A DNA stretch of 64,000 nt from Trissonchulus latispiculum. Lineage: Eukaryota > Nematoda > Enoplea > Enoplida > Ironidae. The position numbers were made by a program, and so were the translations under genes. The notes below the pieces were generated by a model that saw only the letters and a program-made list of their open reading frames with translations, was not told where the DNA came from and made no database searches. How positions within the stretch are numbered: position 1 is the first letter of the stretch; the number at the start of each line of letters is the position of its first letter. Positions 24,129-36,100 of the stretch are shown here, in pieces. The stretch lies in NCBI GenBank assembly GCA_030248195.1, contig JASAND010030682.1, positions 90,032 through 154,031 of the forward strand, in the 5' to 3' direction.

Positions 24129-27100
24129 TTATTTGACTCGTTTAAACTGCTGACGTAGTCTGTAAATATCTTGAGTCGGGGGTGGTCCATCCAGATGGTT
24201 TTCATCGTCAGAATCGCCGGCTGCATGAGCTCGCTTTCTGGCAGCAGGATCCTGTTGTAAAACCTAAAATTAAAAATATAATTACACTCGCTAACAGAAA
24301 AGATCAGACCCGCTTACAGTTTCACCAGCAGCTAAAAAAAGTACAAGCTAATAGACACAAAATTTTCTATACCACAGGTTCGTACAAAATGCACCGTAGC
24401 ACACCACAAGTGGACAAGGAAGGAACCTCTCTTGCTAAGTATAATACGATTCAATGGCCACTCACTTCAAAAGTTAGAAATGGAGGAACTACCAGTGGAC
24501 CTCCTTTAGTTGAAACTGAGGTCTGGATTGAGGACCACCCATTCAACTTCGGATGTTAAGGGGGGGCTACGAATTTCACTAAAAGTTTGATGTTGGAAAA
24601 GCTAGCTAGCTTAATACATAATGGTATTAGGTTTAGTGTAAAATAGTTTAAAGTTTGAAAGAATTCCATTCAGCATAGCGTCCTGTGGAGCCATCAGAAG
24701 TTGGTGTTGTCGGTCCAAAGGTCGACATGGCTCATACACAAACTTCGCCTCGCCCTGATCGCTAAGGGCAAGGTACGGTACCCAAATTTTCCAGAAATAG
24801 TTCTGACATGTAGCGTTTTGATATCGTGTAAAATAATCCTTAGATCAATGTATACTTTTCTGTGAGATACAAAGTGCGAAAAATTGGTTGTTGCAGGTCC
24901 ATACGGGTGGAGGTTAACTAACGTCTAATGAGCTGTGGTTTATCAAATGAACCCAACTTTGCTCCAATTAATACTCCAAGTATCTGTCATTAACTTATGT
25001 AAAAATTACGTGATTTCGTTAATCCCTGCGTTCGCAGTGCTAGATTACATTATCGATGTTGTCGCTGTTATTTGGTGCCATTTCGAAGATGTGAGCCAAT
25101 TACTCCAAATTACTGTGGCAGAATCGGCAGAAACTTTGCGCATTACAGGCCAGTTAGTGTACCAAGATATGCAGAAAGCTAGGTCACTTAAGGGGGGGGG
25201 CGCTTTTTGGCCGATTTTTCGACCATCTCCGATTTTGCTCATTTTCACATATTTTGTAGTCCCAATGGGTCCTCAAAACAAGACAGGTGCGTTTTGCGTC
25301 ATATTGCTTCAATCGTTCTGTGGAGCCCTTAAAAGGTGACCTTGACATGTGTTAAACATAGGAAAATGAAAAAGTTAGGTTAAAAAGTTTGTGGCAGAAA
25401 AATTTTTCGCTGTATAAGATACAGCGCTACAACTGTGTTGTTCATGTTAAGTACATATCGGAGAGTGCAAATAACCCTTCTGGTGCAGTTTTATTGAATG
25501 GAGGATTTTTGGCGATTTTTCAAAGTCAAAATTTTGGAAAGTTGGTGCTTTTTGTACCACAAAAAACAGGACCAGCAAAACATTTTCGCCTCTCCTGCAC
25601 GATTTGCAAAAGCTACAGAAATCGCTTATAGATAATTGCACTCTACGTATACTCAGAATTCTTATGACAGTTGCAAAATTCTACCATTTGTAGTGCTCTC
25701 AAAAAATTTGCCACGAAATCTGCTAATTTTGCCAAAAAATCATCATTTTGCACAATTCTCACGTTCTTTTAATAATTTCTTACTCGTTACCCACTCAAAA
25801 GTCACCAAAATTGGCACATAAAACTCTCAATGCCTGCAGGACATTATGCTAAAGGCAAATGCTTCAAGGTAGAACTTTTCTGTCGTGTCGACTCCTTTGA
25901 TCTCTTATAGGTCACAAAAGTCAATTTTTGAAATTTCCAAAATACAGACAAATTGGGTATCATTCGATAGCTACTAATGAGCTGAACAACTTTTCTAATA
26001 GAACTATGTGTCGGAAATGTAGTATCTGAAAGTTAGAGCAAGTTAAAGTTTGAGGGCACAGTTAGCTGAAAAAGGCTCAGTTCACAATTGAAAAATGTAC
26101 TGTGAACGACTGTCTGGATATCCCGGAGTCGTTTTAGTATTAAAATATTAGCCAACCGACAGAATTAATTTGCCATATCAGTTGACCCAAATTTCGCTGC
26201 CGTTCTGTCTCAGCATGACCTTGGAGGGCAAACCACAGTGATTTTCAAGTTTTTCAACTTTATAGCTGAATATCTCTGCCACAGTTTGATTTCGAACTCT
26301 AATGTTGTTTTTGAGAACATATGTACCTCTATTGTGTGTGAAAATGAGCGAAATCCATGACTATCGATTTTGACCCAAAGCGACCCCCCCCCTTAACCTC
26401 GCTTAAATGTTTAGAAATGCTAGATTGATTTCTCGAAGTATGGATGGCTATCGCTGCAAAAAGCTCTAAGACAGTTGTAAGCGCATACTGAACGAAGGAA
26501 GCGTCATATCGAAAAACGGATTTTATATTCGGATTCAGCAGGTGAAATAACCCCTGTAAGCACCTTTTCGGTGAAATCGGAGACAAAATATTTTTTGACC
26601 CCATTTTTACTGCGCTTAGATAGCTTTTCAGGCCTAAAAATAAGGGTTATTTCTTAACAAAAAGTTTGCTAGCACACTAACCAGAATGCCAAATTCCTCG
26701 AAACTGACAGACAGTTTGCCCCTATGAGAGCCTAATATTTGCTAAAAAGCTGGGGTAGGCTAGGGGCTGTCAATTTTATTAGATCGAAAACGGCGCACGG
26801 TCACATCGCAACTTTTCGCCAAATTTCAAAATTTGCGCTGTTATAGCTGAAGAAGGAAGCAACACTCGAAAGTCAGAATACTTTTAATATTTAGCACTAG
26901 TAACAGTTAACATTTCTGGCCGAAAGTTTCAGAATTGGTCAAACCGTTAATCCACCAGGGCTGAAAAAACCTTTTTGAAAAATCCCATTTTTCCCACCAA
27001 AATTTGTACTTTGGCGTGCTGCCAAAAACAGTGTAGGTGAGATATATTGTTGCCCACCCTAAACTTTTTTACTTTGATATGTTGGCTAACGTTGGGGGGA

Positions 27101-30100
27101 AAAGTAGCTCTCTCTCCGACGATGTCGTGCCAACCCCTTCGTAGCCCCCCCCTTAAGCAATGATTTATAACTCTTCTATTACCAGAAACGATAAAAATAG
27201 GAGTGGTGAGACCATCAACTCAGCCCCGAGAGGTCGAAGTACAGCACTGAGAGTATCTGTCGGCAAAACCGAAACCATTGTTTTTCGCTTAAAGCAGTTT
27301 AAAATGGAAACTGTGTTCACCAAAAATGTGTAAAAAAACGGACATGTATTAATGAATGACAGTATCAAAATGAAACAAACCGTCAGAGGATCAACAGTGG
27401 AAGCCAGAACCGTGTAAAACTCCTTCTTGACTTCGGCTAGTTTGGGATCCAGTGGGGTTCCGGGAGGATCTGCAACGCCAGTCGGAGTAGTAACTAAAAC
27501 AATAACATCAATATTGACTTCTAAATAAAATATAAGAAAAGAAATACTTTATTTACTTAAAATCAGAAACTAATTGATTACTTCAGCTTTAATTAAAAAA
27601 CTAATGAAACTACTACAAACCTTCTTGAAAAGATATAGACGTAAGCTAATTATATAAACTAAACCAAATTAATAAATCTAATTCCAAGCTTACAGTCCTC
27701 TGGCAACTGCATTTCTCGGAATTTTTCTAACAGAATGTCAACCCCAACAAATGGTCCCTGAAACAATAAAAGTACAACTTCGTGATCGGAGATGCAGAAA
27801 TTCTTTACATGTAAAGAATAAAGCTAAGCTACTGTGAAAATTTTTGGAAATAATATGAAAGCACTTGTTGTTGTTGTTGTGATTTCCTGGATCGTCTGCG
27901 AGGTTCCCAATATGATTGGAGAGGTTAATACCTCCCCACACCCTTGAGGAACTCCAGGACCGCCCGGGGCTCCTCCGAAAGGACCGAGATGGTGGGGTTG
28001 GGGCCAAGGTGCCGGGTGCGCATTGCCGTATGGGCCGGACAATGGATAAAAAGATGGAGGATATCTTCCTCCGGGTGTCCACAGTTAGGACAGGCCGGGG
28101 AAGCAGAGATACCGATTCGGTGTCGGTACTGGGCCAGTAGATTGCAGTGTCCATTGGCTCTCAATTGTGCCAACAGAACACGCTCCTTTCTGGTCATTGT
28201 TATTTCCGCTGCGGTGGCCACTCTGGACCGGCCGCTGTAGATTCCCATCTGATCGTAGGTTTTCAGATTTTCCAACGACTCGTGCCGGTAGTGTCGCTTG
28301 ATAGTTGATTTTGCCGTTGAGTAGTCGACAGGCACATCTGCCTGTGGCAGCGTAGAAGCCAGTTTATCCGCTTCATCGGCCAGCTCATTTCCGTTGATTC
28401 CTATGTGCGACGGTACCCACTGAAATGTGAAATGGATGCTCCGTTCGTCCAGCTGATGCAGGACTTTCCAGATTTCAGAAATTAGTTTGCTTCCGTCTCC
28501 TCGCAGGTGGCCGGATTGGAGCTTCGTGATCAGAGATTTGGAGTCAGAGCAGATTCTGATCTCTGACCATTCTGGTTTCCGGTTGGTTTTGATCCATCGG
28601 AGGCCTTCTAAGACGGCAAAGGTTTCCGCCCTAAAACTAGAGCAACAGCTTCCGGAGGCTGTTAGGATCCGGTGAACTTCTGTACCACCAGGCGTCATGA
28701 TGACTGCAGCAGAGCCTCCATTTTTGGTCCCTTCACTGGCCGATCCGTCAGTCCAAATGACAATTTGCGGTTCCGGCAGAGCAGCCAGAGTGGCCGTGGT
28801 GGAGGCAACCAATTGGTTTGAGTTCTTTCCTGACCCGTCGAGGAGGTTTGCATTCAGCGTGACAGACGGAGTTGACCATGGTGGGAGGGTTGGTAGTTCC
28901 AGGGGCTCTCGGTTCAGATCAGCAAGGCCACAGCTTTCACTTATCTGTGACCCGAGGCGTCTCCAGGAAGGTTGGGATTTTAGTCTCTGCTCCACTGAGA
29001 CTTCCGCAGTCCGGCGGCGGGGGTTTTCAGGTGGAAGCCGGAGTGATTTTTCATAGGCACAGGCGACTAATTCATTGGATCTGATTTTCACTGATGGCAA
29101 GTTTGCTTCCGTCCGGACATAGTCAGCCGGGCTACCGGCCAGGCAACCTGTGATCACTCTGGCAGCTGAATTTTGGGAGGCCTCCAGCTTCACTTCGTTT
29201 GATTTAGAGATCGACGGGAACCATGCTGCCAGCGCATATTCAAGGATCGATCTAATATAGGCTATATACATGCATCTGAGGTCCTCCTTTCCTGGCCCCC
29301 AGGCTCGGCCGGCCACGGCTCTCAGGGCAGCAGTTCGTTGTCGCATCCGTTGCCTGAGGTCAGTGATGTGAGGGGTGAAGGATAGGTTCCAGTCAAATTT
29401 GACCCCAAGAAAGACGGGGTTTTTATCGTGCGGTATTCGTTTTCCGCAGATCTGAAGGGCTGGGGCGTGGCTGGCTTCTTTGTTTTGAGTAGAAAAGATG
29501 CAGCATTGGCATTTGTCGGCATTTATATGGGCTTCATTCTTCATGGCCCATTTCGAGATGCCGTCCAGTGCCTTCTGGAGAAGCGCTTCTGCCTTTTTGA
29601 TGTTCGGATCCGAGGTCCAGATAGCCACGTCGTCAGCGTAGATGCTAGCACTGACGCCCTCTAGAATTTCCTTCAGGATATCGTCTACATAGACCAGGAA
29701 CAGGAGTGGCGACAGCAGAGATCCTTGAGGAACTCCCTGGTAGAATAGCTTCGGGTCACTGGTGATGTTGTTCAGCCGAACTCTGCCCTTGCGCACTTCA
29801 ACACCAACATGCAAACCAAAAAGTTGAACCCTCCAAGCTAGCTAAATCAAGGCTCAGACACAGTCATTAGGGAAAATGGTATCATAGAGGTAGCCTAATA
29901 CGTAGCTTCATATCAGCAAATACAAAAGGTCAAACAAAGGTAATTCAAAATATACAAAAGTAAATAGCATACATGGAAAAAGACAGGAGGAGGCAGGAGA
30001 GTCATTAGCTGAGCGACGGCCGGAGGAGGGGGAAACACGCCGCCGGGGACAGGATGATAGCTACCTGAAAAAATTTCTATTGGAAATAAACAAGAAATGG

Positions 30101-33100
30101 TAAAAAATTCATACGGAAGATGGCAGTTAGACTTAGAACTGACTATGAAAGTTATGATTCACAAAAACAGCCTGAATCAGCGCAACATTACATGCTCTGA
30201 AGACAGGCATTTGTCCGCGATGTATAACGTATTATTAATTCACTGTCACTTCAGTTTGGATACGAACTCCTTCTAGCTTGCTGCGACTGTAGCCTCGGTA
30301 GCTCAGTCGGCAGAGCGTCGCAGCGTTCATCCGAAAGTCGTGGGTTCGAATCCCACCCGAGGCCCGAATTTTTCGGGTCTCAGGTGCTGAAGTGGCAATT
30401 TCATTTCTTAACATTACATCACAAGGAAGATTCTACTACTGATTATACAGAAAGATTTTCGAAGATTTGATAGACAAATAAATCATAATTAAAACTGTTA
30501 ATACTTGTGGTAATAATTCTAGGCTTGAAGGGAATCATCTGTGAGCAGTCGGGGACCGGCATCCCATGCGGATCCTGCTTGTGACTGGCATGAGTGCTCG
30601 TCAATTTCTCCGAGGCCGGATTGGAGCCAGCAAACATGGACGAACTGAAGGGAGTGAATTTGGCCAAAGCTTTCTGAAAAACAAACAATTAATTAGTTAT
30701 CACTAATTAATCAAAAATTAGCATATGATAATCATTTAGTTGATTGTTTGCGAGCAACAGCACAACTGCCATCACAAATGCCTTCATGCTCTGGCTTCTT
30801 CCTACAGAGGGAGGCCCCCCAAGAATATGTTCCCCAATGCTTGGGTCGACCCCCCAGAATCGTCCCCCTCCGGGATTAGGGCCTGCTGGTCCCCAGACTT
30901 TAAAAGTCAATAGGAAAATAGGGTTCTGAGGTTAAATTTTCAAAAAATTTCCTGCTTCGCCAGATTTTTAGGCCTTTTAAATTTTTTAAGCTGAAAACCT
31001 TTCAAGGTGAAAAATTGCATAATTTTTAGATCAGTAACAAAAAATCGCAACTTTTAAGCGCTTTTCGAAAACATTCGCCTGAGAAATCTGTGCCCTCCCT
31101 CTAGACGTGGGGGACCCCCCCCCCCCAGAAATTTTTGCTGGGAAAAAGTCAGCATGCTAACGCACAAAATCTTGCCGTTTTCAGCAGCAGTCATGCTCTA
31201 GTTTGCATCTACGTTTGTAAATCCCCTCAATACTTCTAATTCTTTTTGGCTTTGTTCAGGGCAAGAACATCAACATGCAAATACAAATTGCAGACCCTCC
31301 ACCTTCCCGGAATTGTTTATACATTACTTACCGAATATCCTAGGAGTCTCATTTCTTCGGAAGAGGAAGGGTACAAGTCCATAAACTTGTATCGATCAAC
31401 CAGGAGGAGCGTTTGAAAGCTGGCAAATTCCTAAAACAGAAAAGAAAAATTCAGGGTAACACAAACCCTGCAGGCAAGCGGTAGACTACGAATATGGATC
31501 ATTAATAAAATCTTAAAAAGAGGGCCAGATTTATGCTATTACAATTTTTACAGCCGACGCTGTTTGTGCTGTTTCCCAATCTTTGAAGCCTAATTAGGAG
31601 AATGACAGTTCGGCAAAAGCTCGTACCAAGAGTCCATAATTAATTCCTTTATATTATAGAAGAAGAGTAAGCCACTAGAGGGCTTCTCTTCTTGGCATTG
31701 CGTAACGGTGCTCCGACCACAATACGCGAATGTTCCCCCGTTTGGTGGGGGGGTCGACAAGCATACCCCCTCCCCGTTTGGTGGGGGGGGGGTAGCAAAA
31801 ACAGGTCCCCATTTGGTGGGGGGGTATGCAAAAGGGGTCCCCGTTTGGTGGGGGGGTAGGCAGAAGGAGGTCCCCGTTTGGGGGGGTGTCGCCAAGTCAG
31901 GCTAAGATTGGCTGAATCTGATTGGCTGTTGGCGACCCCCCCCCAAACGGGGACCCCTTTTGCAAACCCCCCCCCCCCAAACGGGGACCCCTTTTGCATA
32001 CCCCGCCACCAAACGGGGACCTCTCTTTGCTACCCCCCCCCCCACCAAACGGGGACCCATTTTCGAATAGAACAAAAACTACCGTAATCCTCTGCTCTAC
32101 CCCCCCCCCCCCACCAAACGGGGAGGGGGTCTCTGCAATCTGATTGGCTGTTGGCTACCCCCCCACCAAACGGGGACCTCTTTTCTGCTACCCCCCACCA
32201 AACGGGGGAACATTCGCGTATTGTGGTCGGAGCACCGTTACGCAATGCCAAGAAGAGAAGCCCTCTAGTGGCTTACTCTTCTTCTTATATATAGTGCAAT
32301 TATGCACTCTTGCTCGTACTTTGCCCGACTTTGACGTCTTCCACCCTTCAATGCTTGAATTATGAATGTAGAGCATTAATTAATTCGTTATCGATTGCTG
32401 GCCGTTTGGTTTCTCTATGTGCTTTCAGTTACAAACTACAGCCAAAAAATGTAAAACTGGTCATTTTCAACCGTTGGTGCTGACAATAATCAGGCATGAG
32501 AGGGCTACCTTTCGAGAAAAAGTACCATAAATTTTAGCATAGATGACTAACAGACAATATTTATAACAGCAGAGGTCAGCAGCTAAAGGAAGTGTCCGTC
32601 CACAAACCTTTTGTAGGGCATCTCTCCTTCTCTTGTCAACTTTGGCTATGCTCGCCAAATCCCCAACATGACTCTCAAACTCCAAATATTTATCCCACAC
32701 TTCTCTGAAAAATAAATTTATACTTTCAATGATTTAGCATAAAATAAATGTACACTTTAGAACAGTCAGTAAGGAAGTAGTATGTAAGAAGAAGGAATAC
32801 TATTCTGGGTAACCAAATCATCAAAACTAAAAAATGTAACATGTTCAGAGAAGAAAGCATGTACCACGCGTGCGCTTACAATGATTTCTCGGCAGGCAAA
32901 TTTCCTGAGGTAAGAATTCTTTCAAAGAGGACCCTGGTACTGTTGTCTTCTGAAAATGGAAACCACAGTCCGTAGAAATGTTCAACTTTACACAACAGCA
33001 AACGACATTTCAGCAAATTTAAAATAAAATTTTAAGAAAAAGAAGAAAGTACAAAACGTAAAGAGTAGCCCAAATGAAAATAGATAGAGCAGGTCAGCAA

Positions 33101-36100
33101 AATTTCTAGGAAAACAAAAACTGATGACTCATCACAAATAAAATGTAGCCGTCATACAAACATTTTAAAATTAAATTTAAAATTTACCATTTAAATGGGA
33201 TAAAAAGTCAATATAGGCGAGCGCATAATCAGCTCGATCGCTGTACTTTTTTAGGCCAAGTTCAAAGATCTTAAATGCAATGTTGGCATCCTAAAACAAA
33301 AAACCCAATGAAAATTCATACAAGCTAATAATTATTAACTTATAAATTGAACAATAAAAACTGACTGCATGAAACAGTTATGATCAAACATTTTAAAATC
33401 TTAGCTCAAGGTGATGGTCCTTCAGAACAGTATTAAAACAAAGGAAGCCAAAAACCATTTGTTGGTGTTGTTCCCCAGCCCATAGAACTTCTTCAGTTAT
33501 GTGGGCAAATCACCTATCTAGCACACGCCTCGCTGGTTGACCCGACCGACAAGGGAAATCAGGATGTGGGGAACCGGAACTAACAGCTCGGTAGCAAAAT
33601 TTAAGAATTAATGGGTCATGACCCCGGGAAGATGAAACCCATTAGCGCGCCGTTGGCAGACAGATGACAAGAAGTCCTGTTGGTACCTCCATTTTGGGGT
33701 CCTAGTCCATCGGATTTCCCAAGTAAGTGGTTACAACCCAAAGTTGGCTCCGGGGCCAGGTACCCGTCGGCCGAGCCGGGTCCTGGTCCAATTTTCAGAC
33801 CCGCTGGTCTGCGTTTGCGTCCAAAAACAATAATAACCACCAAAACTTAAATACATTTAAGGGTTTGGGAACACTAATTGTTTCCGATCTAGTACATGGA
33901 TAGGCCAAACATTGACAAGTCTTCGTTGTTTCACTTCAAAAAATTTCGGTTATAATTTTAAACTAGGGATGCACCGGGGCCTGGCCCCAACCCCGGCCCC
34001 GGGGCCAGGCTCCGGCCCCGGTAGTCAGGCCCCGGCCCCGGTGGTCAGGCCCCGGTACCTACCGGGGCCAAAAATCAGCAAAATTTTGTAAATTTTTGAC
34101 ATTTTTTGACCAAAATTTTGAATTATCGAAAGTCAAAAAGTGTTACAAATCGTTTGTTTTCTCGCCCATATGAATGAAAATAACGATAGTAAGTTTGTAT
34201 ATCAAAAATTATTGCAAAATTTAAATTTTCCAGATAATTTTCGAAAATTTTCGATTTGGATCCCCGATTTCCAGGCCCCGGCCCCGGCCCAGGTAGTGGC
34301 GGCCCCGGTGCATCTCTATTTTCAACAAAGGTTTTACAAAACTGCATTTCTCTATATTTGGACAATAAACTTTGTTCCTTTATAAGAAGTTATGACGACG
34401 AATGCAATTCCAGATAAGAAAGTATAGTATAGAAATACTGTTATACTTAAGTAGTAGTCTAACAGTGAGATTAAAAATTGTTTCATTTATCGTATGATCT
34501 GTAAAGGGCACGTTTTTTACATCCGGGTACCCGGATCTGGGTCTGGACGGGTCCGGGTCTGACGTAGCAGGTCCGGGTCCGGGCCGGGACCAAAAATTTG
34601 GACCCGGAGCCAACTCTGTTCCAACCCGCCCTCCTCCCCCAATCAGTCATTCATAGTGTCGAAGTTTTTCCGTATGCAATGATCGGGCTGTGCAACTCAC
34701 TTTACTACAATAATATTCCATTAAGGCTGCAGCAACGTAGACCTGACACTGGGAGCGACAGTCCTCACGAGCACGTTTAAACACAGCTCGCGCAGCCTTA
34801 ATACCTTCGGTTCTTCGAGCAAACTTCATATACTGGATATAAGCCTATAAATTAACAATGTATGATAATTCAAAACAAGGTATTTTACACATAAAAACGC
34901 AAAAAGTTCTCAAAAATGTCTGGATTTAGGTTGAAAATGGGCATGCTTAGGTAACAATCTCCGGCTAAGCCGGGAACTATTTAAACTCATTTTAGCAAAC
35001 ATTTGGTCCCCCAACAAATCCCAGGAGAGGAGCGTAAATCCAGGGAGGTGAAATTTCGGGGGAGGTCAATTTCAAGAGACCGGCAAAAAATACCCTGAAA
35101 AGTAACGTACAGAAACGGGACTTCAACTTGCCCTATTATCAATCTACCACGTTATGCAACAGCAATAATATGACAAAGCCCCACCAAACATAAAAAAATT
35201 TAAAAAACTTCGAAAGTATAAATGAAAACCTGGAACTAACCAAAGTTGGATCCACTTGATTGTGATCAATAAATTTATTGTAGATTTGTTTCACTTTATC
35301 ATAGTCCATTCGTTCCTCTTCAAAGTCAGCATGGGCAAAATATAGCAGCATGTTGTCCTTCAGGATGGTATTTGTGGCACGCTCATAGAGTGTTGCAATC
35401 TCATCCTGCAGCTGACGACTCGCCTTGGCATCCTACAATAAGAAAAAATTCAATTTCGGAAAAATTACGGACCCGAAAGACCTCAATCAAATTGCTGCCT
35501 ACAATAAGAAAAAATTCAATTTCGGAAAAATTACGGACCCGAAAGACCTCAATCAAATTGCTGAAGACAATCTCTGAAATAAACAAACCGGAAAGGTCAC
35601 TTTGTTTTCGAGTTATAGCAATAATAACAACAGCATTCCAAACGTACGTATTACACAGCAAACGCTTACGTACTCCTTTTTCTGCCAGCAATTTACTGGC
35701 TTCCTGCATGTATAGGGCCGCCTCATACCACATGTCAGGATAGTAGCCAAGACACAGCAACGCCTGTTCATATGCGTACACAACTGAAAAAAGAAGAGCA
35801 TGAACACTGCAGTGATAAAAAATATAAAACTCCAAACCAGTCACTCGAGCGAATCAATCGACACACGGTGTCACATCAACAAACCCAAACTTTGTCGACT
35901 ACTGGAACATTGTATAACATTTTAGGTAATTGAGTGTGTGGACGTTCATATTGCGTACTCACAAGAGATACGTTGACGTAGAGGGAAGAAGTGCGTAGCA
36001 CAAAGCACACCGGCAAAAGCCCCACGAAAGCGCAAGGAGTGTTTGTTACCTTTCCGGTTCAAATTATCAACCACATGAGCATGAGACACTATCAGAGAGT

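Noticed and set aside
24182..24559. 125-codon plus-strand ORF
   Set aside because: Antisense shadow of the last CSTF3 exon plus intron.
31590..32251. Several ORFs of PPPNGD/GGGV repeats on both strands
   Set aside because: Pure translation of the CCCCGTTTGGTGGGG array; both strands and several frames are open for the same reason.
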